From the NCBI RefSeq assembly GCF_009498215.1, contig NZ_CP043498.1, forward strand, positions 434,001-498,000: 64,000 nt of DNA, given 5' to 3'. Each line of letters begins with the position of its first letter. Positions within the stretch are counted from its first letter, which is position 1. A program made the position numbers and the translations under genes. The stretch is from Rhizobium grahamii (lineage in GTDB: Bacteria > Pseudomonadota > Alphaproteobacteria > Rhizobiales > Rhizobiaceae). Below, in pieces: positions 53,787 to 62,986 of this stretch. The notes beneath the pieces were generated by a model that had not been told where the DNA came from, did no database searches, and saw only the letters and a program-made list of their open reading frames with translations.

Positions 53787-56080
53787 ATGAATGAAGCATT
53801 TGCCAGCCGGCGCGACATCGATGCCGGAGGTGCCGAAACCAGGCGGATCATTGCGGCGACGGAAGCACTGCTTGCGGCGTCGGCGCGCAACACGCCTGAT
53901 GGTATCGAAAGTCTCCAGCTGAAGGCGATCATCCACGAGCTGCCGGATTTTTTCTACGTCAAGGACAGGGACAGCCGCTTCGTTTTCGCGAATGCCACGG
54001 TCGCGCGCAGCTTCGGGTTCGAGGACGGCGTCCATCTTGCCGGCAAGCGCGACTTCGACTTCGATTTTTTCGATTTCGAGACTGCGCGCAGCTACTTCGA
54101 AATGGAACAAGAGATCATGGCGAGCGGCGAAGCCCGTCTCGACATCGAGGAAAATGTCCCGTCCCCGGTCGGCGGTCGCGCGATTTGGCGGTTGACTTCA
54201 AAGCTTCCATTACGCAACGAGCGCGGAGCAGTGGTCGGCTTGATTGGTATCTCCCGCGACCTGACGGAGCGCAAGCGGCAGGAGGATCTCCGCCGCGGAC
54301 AGGCGCACCTGCTGGAGATGATCGCTCGCAACGAGCCGCTGGAGAGCGTCCTGGAAGCCCTGGTGCTGTTGATCGAGGCCGAACTCGACGGCATCTCCGG
54401 CTCGATCCTGATGCTCGACCGCGAAGGCCGGCGTCTCTACCACGGCGCCGCGCCGAACCTGCCGGGAGCCTACAGCCGGATGATCGATGGCGTGATCATC
54501 GGCCCGAGCGTCGGTTCCTGCGGCACGGCGGCGTGGACGAGCGAGCCAGTCATTGTCGAGGACGTAACTGTCGATCCTTTGTGGACGGATTTTCGCGGCG
54601 TGGTGGCGCAGTTCGGCTTTCGCTCCTGCTGGTCGACGCCGATCCTGACGGCGCAGAACAATGTGCTTGGCACATTCGCGCTTTATTCCAATCAGGTGCG
54701 GCGTCCGACACCGCGCGAGATCGAGCTGGTTGCGCTGGCAACCCACATTGCCGGCATTGCCATCGAGCGCAAGCGCGGCGATGAACGCATCCATTTCATG
54801 GCACATCACGACGATCTGACGGGCCTGCCCAATCGCGCCTTCTTCAAGGAACGGATGGCCAAGACCCTTTACCATGCGCGCAGCAGCGGTCGGAAGGTCA
54901 CAGTCGCCTATCTCGACCTCGACAATTTCAAGGAGATCAATGACGGCCTCGGCCACGCGGCCGGTGACGACGTCCTGAAGGAAGTCGCCTCGCGCATGGC
55001 AAACGGCGTGCGCGCTTCCGATATGGTCGTGCGGCTTGGCGGCGACGAGTTTCTGGTCGTGCTCGTCCATCAATCGAGCCACGATGCCGGCATCATGCGC
55101 AGGCTTCGAGATTTGCAGAAGGTCCTGCTGAAGCCGATCCAGATCCAGAACCAGCAGGTCAGCGTTACCTGCAGCATTGGCGTCGCGTCCTTCCCGAGCG
55201 ATGGTGCGACCGCGGAAGAGCTGCTGGCAAACGCCGACCGGGCCATGTACCGGGCAAAGCAGCTTGGCCGCAACACGCTGCAGCACCATCACGGCGTCTG
55301 CGACGCTGAAATCAAGATGCCTATAAGCGAGCAGGAGGAGCTGCGGCAGGCGATCGTCACCGATCAGCTCGTGCTGCATTATCAGCCGCAGGTCGATGTG
55401 ATGACGCAGCAGGTGACGGGCGTGGAGGCGCTGGTGCGCTGGAACCATCCGTCGCGCGGTCTGGTGCCCCGAACGAGTTCATTCCGATGGCCGAGGACAG
55501 CGGCCTGATCATTCCCCTCGGTCTATGGGTGCTGAACGAAGCCTGCCGGCAGGCGCGCAAATGGCAGGACATGGGGCTTCAGCCGCTGCGGGTAGCGGTC
55601 AATGTCTCCGCCAAACAGTTCACCGATCCGGATTTCGCGCGTCATGTCGCCGAAGCGACGGAGCGCTTCGATCTCGCACCCCGCTGGATCGAGCTGGAAT
55701 TGACCGAAAGCGTGCTCATGCAGGACGCCGAGCGGGCGCTGGAGACCATGAACGCCCTGCGTCCCCTCGGCATACGCTTCTCCATCGATGATTTCGGCAG
55801 CGGTTATTCGAGCCTCGCATCGCTGAAGACCTTCCCCTTCGACCGGCTCAAGATGGACCGCTCCTTGATCGAGGCGCTGCCGGGAGACAAGACCGCCGTG
55901 GCGATCGGCCTTGCCGTCATATCGCTCGCGCAGACCCTCAAGCTGACGGTCGTTGCCGAAGGCGTGGAAACCGACGCACAGCTCGATTTCCTGCGTTTCG
56001 CCAAATGCGAGGAGGCGCAAGGCTATCGTTTCTCCAGGCCGCTGACGGCCGATCAGATTCCGGCTTTCCTGCAGAAGTAG
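53787..56080 (+). pseudogene. PAS-GAF-GGDEF-EAL protein, frameshifted in the EAL domain
   Basis: About 765 codons if repaired. PAS (about 45-165; IIHELPDFFYVKDRDSRFVF), GAF (about 175-330), GGDEF (DDLTGLPNRAFFKERM, then RLGGDEFLVVL, canonical) and EAL (LHYQPQVDV, GVEALVRW). In the EAL domain the frame changes at the C-run 55467-55470: with one more C it reads GLVPPNEFIPMAEDSGLIIP and continues to NVSAKQF, ELELTESV, SIDDFGSGYSSL and AEGVETDAQ. GGAGAG precedes the ATG. As read here the cyclase would be intact and most of the phosphodiesterase lost. Single-base error is a strong alternative. Confidence 0.85.
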
Positions 56081-56148
56081 AAGAGCGACTTTAAGCCTCG
56101 GTGCGATAGAGACTGGCCCGAACGATATTTGCCGCTATCTTTCTGGTC

Positions 56149-57159
56149 ATGCGACCAGATGCCCTGCTTTATCCCACGCCTGATGGACTCTATTGCCCCG
56201 AGGGACAGTTTCATGTCGATCCGGTACGGCCGGTCGCCCGTGCTCTCATCACGCACGGTCATTCCGACCACGCACGTGCCGGCCATCGGGCGGTGATGGC
56301 GACGCGCCAGACGCTCGACATCATGCGCATACGCTACGGCGAAGGCTTCTGCGAAAGCGAGCAGGCGGTCGGTTTCGGTGAAGAGGTGATGGTCGATGGT
56401 GTCAGGGTGAGTTTTCACCCGGCCGGCCATGTACTCGGATCGGCGCAGATCGCCATCGAGAAGGCGGGCACGCGGATCGTCGTCTCCGGCGACTACAAGC
56501 GGCGTGCCGACCCGACCTGCGCGGCCTATGTTCCGGTCCCCTGCGATGTCTTCATTACCGAAGCGACCTTTGGCCTGCCGGTCTTCCACCATCCCGATCC
56601 TGCGGGCGAAATGGCGAAACTCTATGCGTCTCTGCGCCGTTTCCCGGAGCGCACCCATCTCATCGGCGCCTATGCGCTCGGCAAGGCGCAAAGGGTAATC
56701 CGGCTGCTGCGGGACACGGGCTATGACGCGCCGATCTACATTCACGGCGCCATGGAAAGGCTCTGCGCATACTATGTCAGCCAGGGCATCGACCTTGGGG
56801 AGCTGCGGCCCGCCACCGTCGAGACCAGCGAAAAGGCGGATTTCAAGGGCGCGATCGTCGTCGGGCCCTCATCGGCCTTCGCCGATCGCTGGGCGCGACG
56901 TTTCAACGAGCCGCTGCCGGCCTTCGCCTCGGGCTGGATGATGATCCGCCAGCGCGCCAAGCAGCAGGGCATCGAACTGCCGCTTGTCATTTCCGACCAT
57001 TGCGACTGGCCCGAATTGACGGAGACGATCACCGACCTTGCGCCGGACGAGGTCTGGGTCACGCACGGTCGCGAGGAGGCGCTTGTCCGCTGGTGCGAAC
57101 TGCGTGGAGTAAAGGCCAAGCCGCTGCATCTGGTGGGATATGAGGATGAGGCGGAGTGA
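56149..57159 (+). CDS. Ligase-associated DNA exonuclease (metallo-beta-lactamase fold)
   Basis: A 336-residue beta-CASP-type nuclease. HGHSDH (residues 36-41), FHPAGHVLGSAQ, VVSGDYKRRADP and SDHCDWPELTETI are the metal-binding and CASP motifs. The family is found next to ATP-dependent DNA ligase and helicase in a repair cluster. The ligase gene follows on the same strand, separated by a 34-bp inverted-repeat element. The usual Lhr-like helicase and phosphoesterase of the cluster are not in the flanking sequence. Confidence 0.88.
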   Translation: MRPDALLYPTPDGLYCPEGQFHVDPVRPVARALITHGHSDHARAGHRAVMATRQTLDIMRIRYGEGFCESEQAVGFGEEVMVDGVRVSFHPAGHVLGSAQIAIEKAGTRIVVSGDYKRRADPTCAAYVPVPCDVFITEATFGLPVFHHPDPAGEMAKLYASLRRFPERTHLIGAYALGKAQRVIRLLRDTGYDAPIYIHGAMERLCAYYVSQGIDLGELRPATVETSEKADFKGAIVVGPSSAFADRWARRFNEPLPAFASGWMMIRQRAKQQGIELPLVISDHCDWPELTETITDLAPDEVWVTHGREEALVRWCELRGVKAKPLHLVGYEDEAE

Positions 57160-57173
57160 TGGCGGCGCGTGAA

Positions 57174-57300
57174 AACCCCTCCCCAACCCCTCCCCACAAG
57201 GGGGAGGACTAACCCCGGCTCGACGTTCGACTCGCATGGGGCGAGAACGGTGCAACAGATCAAGCCCCTCCCCCTTGTGGGGAGGGGTTGGGGAGGGGTT
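57174..57300. repeat. GC-rich palindromic repeat element (34-bp inverted arms)
   Basis: Left arm 57174-57207 and right arm 57267-57300 are perfect 34-bp inverted copies built from CCCCTCCCCAACCCC and CACAAGGGGGAGG, separated by 59 bp. I recognise this type as a short interspersed repeat common in Rhizobiales, often mistranslated as peptides such as PSPTPPHKGEG. It fills the exonuclease-ligase gap and would fold into a long mRNA stem between the two cistrons. Confidence 0.88.
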
Positions 57301-57324
57301 CTTGGAACAACAAGGCCGTCGCTC

Positions 57325-58950
57325 ATGAAAGCATTCTCCGACCTTCTCGATCGCCTCGTCACCACCCCAAGCCGAAATGGCAAGCTGAAACTGCTTACCG
57401 ACTACTTTCGCAACACCCCCGATCCCGACCGCGGATATGGCCTTGCCGCGATTGCCGGAACGCTTGATGTCCGCAACGTCAAGCCGGCGATGTTGCGGGA
57501 ACTGGTGCTGGAGCGGATGGACGAGGTGCTGTTCCGTTACTCCTACGACTATGTCGGCGATCTCGCCGAGACCATCTCCCTTGTGTGGGACAACGAGAAG
57601 GACATCGAGCGCTCCTCGCTGGCTCAGCCGCCGCTCGGCGAGGTGGTCGTGCGGATGAACTCGCTCGGGCGTACCGAAGTGCGCGGCTTCGTCCGCGAAC
57701 TGCTCGATCGCCTCGACGCCTCCGGCCGGTTCGCCTTCATCAAGCTCGCGACCGGCGCGCTCCGCATCGGCGTTTCCGCCCGGCTGGCGAAGCAGGCGCT
57801 CGCCGATCTCGGGACAACCGATGTCGGCGAAATCGAAACCCTGTGGCACGGTCTCGAGCCACCCTATGAGAGTCTGTTTGCCTGGCTGGAGGGCAGGGCG
57901 GGCAAGCCGGTTCTTGCAACGCCGGCCATCTTCCACTCCGTCATGCTTGCCAATCCGGTCGAGGAGGGGGATCTGAAGACGCTCGACCCCGCCGACTACG
58001 CGGCGGAATGGAAATGGGACGGCATCCGCGTGCAGTTGTCACGCTCGGGTGAAACCCGAAAGATCTACTCCCGGTCCGGAGATGATATCTCGCAGGCCTT
58101 CCCCGATATCGTCGATTCCATCAGCTTCGATGGGGTCATGGATGGTGAACTGCTCGTCGGCGGCACCGCGCGTTCGAACAATCCGACACGCACCTTCTCC
58201 GACCTGCAGCAGCGCCTGAACCGGAAGACGGTGACGGCGAAGATGCTGGAAGAATATCCGGCATTCATCCGCGCCTACGATCTCCTCTTCGACGGCGAGG
58301 AGGACATCCGCGCCCGCACCTACATCGACCGGCGCGAGCGGCTTTCCGAGATTGTCGAGCTGGCGCCGCATGATCGCTTCGATCTGTCGTCGCTGGTCGC
58401 CTTCTCCTCTTGGGATGAACTGGACCGGCTGCGGTCATCGCCGCCCGATCCTGTTATCGAGGGCGTCATGATCAAGCGGCGCGACAGCGTCTACCAAGCC
58501 GGCCGCATGAAGGGGCCGTGGTTCAAGTGGAAGCGCGACCCGTACAATGTCGACGCCGTGCTGATGTACGCGCAGCGCGGCCATGGCAAGCGGTCCAGCT
58601 ACTATTCCGATTTCACCTTCGGCGTATGGGCCGAGACGCCTGACGGCGAGACACTGGTTCCCGTCGGCAAGGCCTATTTCGGCTTCACCGACGCCGAACT
58701 CGAGGTCCTCGACAAGTTCGTGCGCAACAACACCACCGAGCGTTTCGGGCCGGTGCGTGCCGTGCGTGCCGACAAGGACTTCGGCTTCGTCGTGGAAGTG
58801 GCCTTCGAGGGCATAAATCGCTCGAATCGCCACAAGTCGGGCGTCGCCATGCGCTTTCCCCGGATCGCCAGATTGCGTCCGGAAAAGCCCTCCTATGAGG
58901 CCGATCGCCTGCAGACTCTCGTGGCGATGATCGACGCGAAGGCGGAATAA
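57325..58950 (+). CDS. ATP-dependent DNA ligase
   Basis: A 541-residue ligase. The nucleotidyl-transfer lysine is K230 in EWKWDGIRVQ (motif I, KWDG in place of KYDG); DGELLVGG, YDLLFDGEED, EGVMIKRRDS and WFKWKRDPY are motifs III-V. The N-terminal domain (about 1-200) is the DNA-binding domain of the ligase-B type. It seals nicks, probably in the repair cluster with the preceding exonuclease. An open frame to 57169 only translates the palindromic repeat; the ATG at 57325 starts the conserved protein. Confidence 0.92.
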   Translation: MKAFSDLLDRLVTTPSRNGKLKLLTDYFRNTPDPDRGYGLAAIAGTLDVRNVKPAMLRELVLERMDEVLFRYSYDYVGDLAETISLVWDNEKDIERSSLAQPPLGEVVVRMNSLGRTEVRGFVRELLDRLDASGRFAFIKLATGALRIGVSARLAKQALADLGTTDVGEIETLWHGLEPPYESLFAWLEGRAGKPVLATPAIFHSVMLANPVEEGDLKTLDPADYAAEWKWDGIRVQLSRSGETRKIYSRSGDDISQAFPDIVDSISFDGVMDGELLVGGTARSNNPTRTFSDLQQRLNRKTVTAKMLEEYPAFIRAYDLLFDGEEDIRARTYIDRRERLSEIVELAPHDRFDLSSLVAFSSWDELDRLRSSPPDPVIEGVMIKRRDSVYQAGRMKGPWFKWKRDPYNVDAVLMYAQRGHGKRSSYYSDFTFGVWAETPDGETLVPVGKAYFGFTDAELEVLDKFVRNNTTERFGPVRAVRADKDFGFVVEVAFEGINRSNRHKSGVAMRFPRIARLRPEKPSYEADRLQTLVAMIDAKAE

Positions 58951-59066
58951 GGGTTTTTGCCTGACGCAAAATGACGCAGTCCAACAATCCTCAACAGAAT
59001 GTGTGTTGGCGATGACATCAGGCAGTGCAATTTTCGACGTGACGGGGGAACGATGGACGCATTGAC

Positions 59067-59990
59067 ATGACAACGAACGACGACAATCGCTTTCTTCGCC
59101 AACGCCGTGCCCTGCTGGCAGGTATCGCCGGTGCACTCGTTCTCCCCGGCATCGGCCATGCCTTTGACGTTCCCGCCGAACCGCGCCTGATCAGCCGGGA
59201 CTATGCAAGGGTGCGCGGCCATTTCAAAACCAACCTCCTGAAAAAAGGCCCGGCGCCGGACCGATACGAGTCGCTCGATGCACCGTCGAATGCCGACAGG
59301 ATATTCTATCGCTCGGGCTATGGCGGCGAGCTGGAACTGGTTGCCTGGGTTTCCCAGTACAAGCGCGACCGCAAGCCGAAGCCGGCGGTCCTTTTCCTGC
59401 ACGGCGGCAACGCGATGGGGCTCGGCCATTGGAACCTGATGGATCCCTACGTCGATGCCGGCTTCGTCGTGATGATGCCGGCGCTGAGAGGCGAGAATGG
59501 CCAGATGGGCAATTTCTCGGGCTTTTACGACGAGGTTGACGATGTGCTGTCGGCCGCCGACCGGCTCGCCCATCTTCCGGGCGTCGATCAGAACCGCCTG
59601 TTCATCGCCGGCCACAGCATCGGCGGCACGCTAACGATGCTGGCTTCGATGAGCAGCCACAAGTTTCGCGCCGCCGCGCCCATTTCCGGCAACCCCGACG
59701 CCTTCCGGTTCTTCAATCGCTATCCGCAGGATATCCGGTTCGATGATCGCAACGCGCACGAATTCGAGGTGCGCACGGCGCTTTGCTATGCGCAGAGCTT
59801 CAAATGCCCGGTGCGCGTCGTTCATGGCACGGATGAGTCGCACTTCAACGACAGGGCAGGCCTGCTCGCCAGTCGCGCCCGCGCCGCCGGCGTGCGCATC
59901 GAGACGGCGACGGTGACCGGCAACCATACCTCCGCGCTGCCGGCGGAGATTGCGCAGAGCATCCATTTCTTCCAAGGCGTATCGGCTTAA
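59067..59990 (+). CDS. Exported alpha/beta hydrolase (dienelactone hydrolase/peptidase-like)
   Basis: A 307-residue protein with a Tat-like or Sec signal (RQRRALLAGIAGALVLPGIG) at about residues 10-33. The hydrolase core contains VLFLHGGNAMGLGHWNLMDP (oxyanion HGG), the nucleophile in AGHSIGGTL, an acid in HGTDESHF and a histidine in GNHTSAL. It is probably a periplasmic esterase or prolyl-oligopeptidase-like enzyme. The best ribosome site (GGGGGAA) actually precedes an ATG at 59053 that opens a five-codon frame ending in TGA overlapping this start (ATGA). Confidence 0.82.
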   Translation: MTTNDDNRFLRQRRALLAGIAGALVLPGIGHAFDVPAEPRLISRDYARVRGHFKTNLLKKGPAPDRYESLDAPSNADRIFYRSGYGGELELVAWVSQYKRDRKPKPAVLFLHGGNAMGLGHWNLMDPYVDAGFVVMMPALRGENGQMGNFSGFYDEVDDVLSAADRLAHLPGVDQNRLFIAGHSIGGTLTMLASMSSHKFRAAAPISGNPDAFRFFNRYPQDIRFDDRNAHEFEVRTALCYAQSFKCPVRVVHGTDESHFNDRAGLLASRARAAGVRIETATVTGNHTSALPAEIAQSIHFFQGVSA

Positions 59991-60065
59991 CGCCAGCTTC
60001 GCGCCAGCCGCGCCTGCCATCATTGCGACAGCTATACGTGTCGCTTCATCGATGAGGGTGGTTTT

Positions 60066-60902
60066 ATGAATGTAGTCAGCCGAGTGTCGTGCTTTGCCGG
60101 CCTCGCGGTCGCGCTGATGTCGCTGAGCGGCTGCAATATTTTCGTTCCGGATACCGGCGCGACCGATCCCGCCCGCTTCGTCCAGGAAACCTATCCCGTT
60201 TTCTATCATCCGGCGGGCGTCGATCCCGATCGCGTCAGGCCGATCGATGTGCCGGTTCCAGTGAGACCCGGCGTTCCGGCGACGATCTACAATCAGTCTT
60301 ACGGCATCCCCGGCGCGACGCAGACCCGCACCTACGGTCTGCCGATGGCCAATCCGGTCAGCGCGGCGCTCTATGGTCAGGTCAGGGACAACGACTTTAC
60401 CTTGCCCGCCATTCCGGTCAGCCGTGTCGATCCGCAATATCTGCGGCAGGAGGTCGATTATCCGACCAACGAGAAGCCGGGCACGATCATCGTCGATACG
60501 AAGACCAAGCATCTCTATTTCGTCGAGCCGGGGGGCAAGGCCATGCGCTATGGCGTCGGACTCGGACGCGAAGGCTACGCCTGGTCCGGCCGTGGCGTCA
60601 TTCAATGGAAGCAGAAGTGGCCGCGCTGGACGCCGCCCGATGAAATGGTCTCGCGCCAGCCGGATGTGCGGGCCTTCTCGGCAGAGAATGGCGGTATGAA
60701 CCCGGGCCTTGGAAATCCGCTCGGTGCGCGCGCGATGTATATCTTCAAGAACGGTCAGGACACGCTCTACCGCATCCACGGAACGCCGGATTGGCAATCC
60801 GTCGGCAAGGCGACCTCGTCCGGTTGCGTACGCATGCTCAACCAGGATGTCGTCGACCTCTACGATCGTGTGCCGGCAAAGGCGGAGATCGTTGTGATGT
60901 AG
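60066..60902 (+). CDS. L,D-transpeptidase (YkuD) lipoprotein
   Basis: A 278-residue protein. A lipobox, LSGC at about residues 19-22 after a hydrophobic segment, suggests an outer-membrane lipoprotein. The YkuD domain runs from IIVDTKTKHLYFVEPG to the end, with the active site HGTPDWQS and SSGCVRM containing the catalytic cysteine. It forms 3-3 peptidoglycan cross-links or attaches proteins to peptidoglycan. A paralogue follows. Confidence 0.9.
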   Translation: MNVVSRVSCFAGLAVALMSLSGCNIFVPDTGATDPARFVQETYPVFYHPAGVDPDRVRPIDVPVPVRPGVPATIYNQSYGIPGATQTRTYGLPMANPVSAALYGQVRDNDFTLPAIPVSRVDPQYLRQEVDYPTNEKPGTIIVDTKTKHLYFVEPGGKAMRYGVGLGREGYAWSGRGVIQWKQKWPRWTPPDEMVSRQPDVRAFSAENGGMNPGLGNPLGARAMYIFKNGQDTLYRIHGTPDWQSVGKATSSGCVRMLNQDVVDLYDRVPAKAEIVVM

Positions 60903-61070
60903 CAGCGCAACAGGCGGGCGATAACGCCTGCCTGACTGCGGACACGAGTTCGTGAGGCTATGGTTTATTCAGCATAACGGGATAGTTTTCTTGAAGCGTC
61001 ACCGGCGTTGAATAACCCTCCAGAGACGGGCGCCCGCCTTTCTCGCGCTAAAGGAAAACAGACCCGCGTT

Positions 61071-61793
61071 ATGAGCTTCGAAAAAACTTTCTCCCGCCGC
61101 AGCTTTCTCTCCCTTTCGGCGATGACCGCGGCTTCGGCATTGACGGGATGCGCATCCACGGCCGGCGGTCCCCCGGTCGGCCAGCCGATCGCTTTTCCCA
61201 ACCCGATCCGTGCCTTCCAGACGACGCCGGCGCCGACAGACGCCGAACTGGCCGTCATGTACGGACCGATCGAGGACGGCGGCTTCCTTATCCCGGCCGT
61301 CCCCTACCAGCAGATCGACCCGCGCTTCTATCGGCAGCAGGTGATCGATCCGACGGGGCAGCCCGCCGGCACGATCGTCGTCGATACCCCGTCGCGCTTC
61401 CTCTATCTCGTGCAGCCCGGCGGCACGGCGATGCGTTATGGCGTCGGCATCGGCCGCGAAGGCTTCGCCTGGCAGGGCAATGGCGTCATCCAGTGGCGTC
61501 AGAGATGGCCGCGCTGGAAGCCACCGAATGAGATGGTTGCCCGCCAGCCCGAGCTTGCCAAGTATTCGATCGATAACGGCGGCATGGATCCGGGCCTGAA
61601 GAACCCGCTCGGTGCACGCGCGCTCTACATCTTCTCGAATGGAGAAGACACGCTTTACCGTCTCCACGGTAATCCGGATTGGCGTTCGATCGGCAAGGCC
61701 GTGTCGTCAGGCTGCGTCCGCCTGCTCAACCAGGATATCATCGACCTCTACGATCGCGTGCCCAACAAGGCGCCGATCCTCGTCCTGCAGTGA
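61071..61793 (+). CDS. L,D-transpeptidase (YkuD), Tat/lipoprotein-like signal
   Basis: A 240-residue paralogue of the preceding gene. The start FSRRSFLSLSAMTAASALTG combines a twin-arginine motif with a lipobox-like LTGC (the cysteine is at about residue 26). The catalytic domain shows YLVQPGGTAMRYGVGIGREG, HGNPDWRSIG and SSGCVRL with the nucleophilic cysteine. ATG at 61071 begins at the signal; the frame is open to 61008. It is in tandem with 60066-60902, with 168 bp between, so separate promoters are possible. Confidence 0.88.
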   Translation: MSFEKTFSRRSFLSLSAMTAASALTGCASTAGGPPVGQPIAFPNPIRAFQTTPAPTDAELAVMYGPIEDGGFLIPAVPYQQIDPRFYRQQVIDPTGQPAGTIVVDTPSRFLYLVQPGGTAMRYGVGIGREGFAWQGNGVIQWRQRWPRWKPPNEMVARQPELAKYSIDNGGMDPGLKNPLGARALYIFSNGEDTLYRLHGNPDWRSIGKAVSSGCVRLLNQDIIDLYDRVPNKAPILVLQ

Positions 61794-61802
61794 CGTAAGA
61801 AC

Positions 61803-61828
61803 AAGACGACCGGCTCTCCGGTCGTCTT
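61803..61828. terminator. 11-bp hairpin after the second L,D-transpeptidase
   Basis: AAGACGACCGG (61803-61813), a CTCT loop and CCGGTCGTCTT (61818-61828) form a perfect stem directly after the stop at 61793. It faces the convergent ohrR gene and is probably a bidirectional terminator. Confidence 0.75.
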
Positions 61829-61857
61829 CCGGGCCGGCCTCATGTGGTTCGGCCCGG
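61829..61857. terminator. Second stacked hairpin in the L,D-transpeptidase/ohrR gap
   Basis: CCGGGCCG (61829-61836) and CGGCCCGG (61850-61857) make an 8-bp GC-rich stem with a 13-nt loop, immediately after the first hairpin. Together they insulate the two converging transcripts. Confidence 0.6.
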
Positions 61858-61881
61858 ATTTCGGGTTGAAATGCCAGGGCG

Positions 61882-62349
61882 CTAGAGTGCGCTCGTCAGG
61901 TTGGACCGCAAACCTTTGAGCAGTTCGCGGATCGTTTTCATTTCCTCGAGCGTGCAGCCGGAAGCCTCTCCGATCGCCGTCATGATCGCGTTGACCTCGT
62001 TTCGCATCGATTGCCCCTTCGGGGTCAGGGACACGATCACCTGGCGTTCGTCGCGTGCATCCCGGGCGCGCGTAATCAGTCCGTTCTGCTCCAGACGCTT
62101 GAGAAGCGGCGATAGCGTGCCGGAATCGAGATCGAGCTGTTCACCGATCGCCTTGACCGGCTGTTCCGTCTTTTCCCAAAGCGCCAGCATCACAAGGTAC
62201 TGGGGGTAGGTGAGGCCGACCCGGTCGAGGATCGGCTTGTAGGCGCGCGTGAATGCGTGCGCCGTTGAATAGACCGCGAAGCAGAGCTGGTTTGCCAGCC
62301 TTTTTTCTTCTTCCGGAATTTCCATCGTCTTTGTCATCTGCGCTTTCAT
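61882..62349 (-). CDS. ohrR: MarR-type organic hydroperoxide regulator OhrR
   Basis: A 155-residue MarR protein. C23 in NQLCFAVYS is the reactive cysteine of OhrR; YPQYLVMLALWEKTEQPVKA and the wing DARDERQVIVSLTPKG are family hallmarks. It represses ohr and releases on oxidation by organic hydroperoxide. ATG at 62349 is chosen because AGGGAAAGG precedes it; the upstream open frame to 62424 would invade the promoter. It is divergent from ohr. Confidence 0.9.
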   Translation of the reverse strand: MKAQMTKTMEIPEEEKRLANQLCFAVYSTAHAFTRAYKPILDRVGLTYPQYLVMLALWEKTEQPVKAIGEQLDLDSGTLSPLLKRLEQNGLITRARDARDERQVIVSLTPKGQSMRNEVNAIMTAIGEASGCTLEEMKTIRELLKGLRSNLTSAL

Positions 62350-62421
62350 TGCCGCCTTTCCCTGGGGTCCGATTGTCCCCTTTTCGAATTCGAAATGCAA
62401 TTTGCAAAATTCACTTGCGTA

Positions 62422-62432
62422 CAATTTAATTG
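62422..62432. promoter_or_regulatory. OhrR operator-like dyad
   Basis: CAATT (62422-62426), one T and AATTG (62428-62432) form a perfect inverted repeat in an AT-rich stretch starting TACAATTTAATTG, resembling known OhrR boxes. It lies in the ohrR-ohr gap, 42 bp before the ohr start. Confidence 0.75.
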
Positions 62433-62473
62433 CGCATTATACAAAATCCAACCCCAACGCAAAGGAGACTGAC

Positions 62474-62896
62474 ATGCCTATCCTCTACACGACGAAAGCT
62501 TCTGCCACCGGCGGCCGCGCAGGTCGCGCCGTTTCTGAAAACGGTGTTCTCGACGTTACGCTGACGGTTCCGAAGGAGCTCGGAGGCGATGGCGCAACGG
62601 GCACCAACCCTGAACAGCTCTTTGCTGCCGGCTATTCCGCCTGCTTCCTGGGTGCCTTGAAATTTGTCGCCGGCAAGGAAAAGGTCAAGATTCCGGAAGA
62701 CACCACGGTCAGCGCCACTGTCGGCATCGGCCCGCGCGAAGATGGTGCCGGCTTCGGCATCGAGGTCGCATTGACCGTCCATATCCCCGGCCTCGACAAG
62801 CCGACGGCTGAAAAGCTTGCCGCCGCCGCGCACATCGTTTGCCCGTACAGCCACGCCATGCGCACCTCGACCGAAGTTCCGGTCACGGTCGCCTGA
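62474..62896 (+). CDS. ohr: Organic hydroperoxide resistance protein Ohr
   Basis: A 140-residue Ohr thiol peroxidase. C57 in AGYSACFLGAL is the peroxidatic cysteine and C123 in HIVCPYSHAMR the resolving one. The start MPILYTTKASATGGRAGR is typical. It reduces alkyl and fatty-acid hydroperoxides using lipoylated proteins. AAAGGAG precedes the ATG at 62474. Paired divergently with ohrR. Confidence 0.95.
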   Translation: MPILYTTKASATGGRAGRAVSENGVLDVTLTVPKELGGDGATGTNPEQLFAAGYSACFLGALKFVAGKEKVKIPEDTTVSATVGIGPREDGAGFGIEVALTVHIPGLDKPTAEKLAAAAHIVCPYSHAMRTSTEVPVTVA

Positions 62897-62986
62897 GCAT
62901 TCCAGCCGAAGTTTCAAAAGAGCGTCGCATCCGCGGCGCTCTTTTCATATGAAATAAAGTTGCTATATTCTTTCCAGAGAAAGGAT

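Noticed and set aside
57169..57324. N-terminal extension of the DNA ligase
   Set aside because: The extra codons translate the palindromic repeat; the conserved ligase starts at the ATG at 57325.
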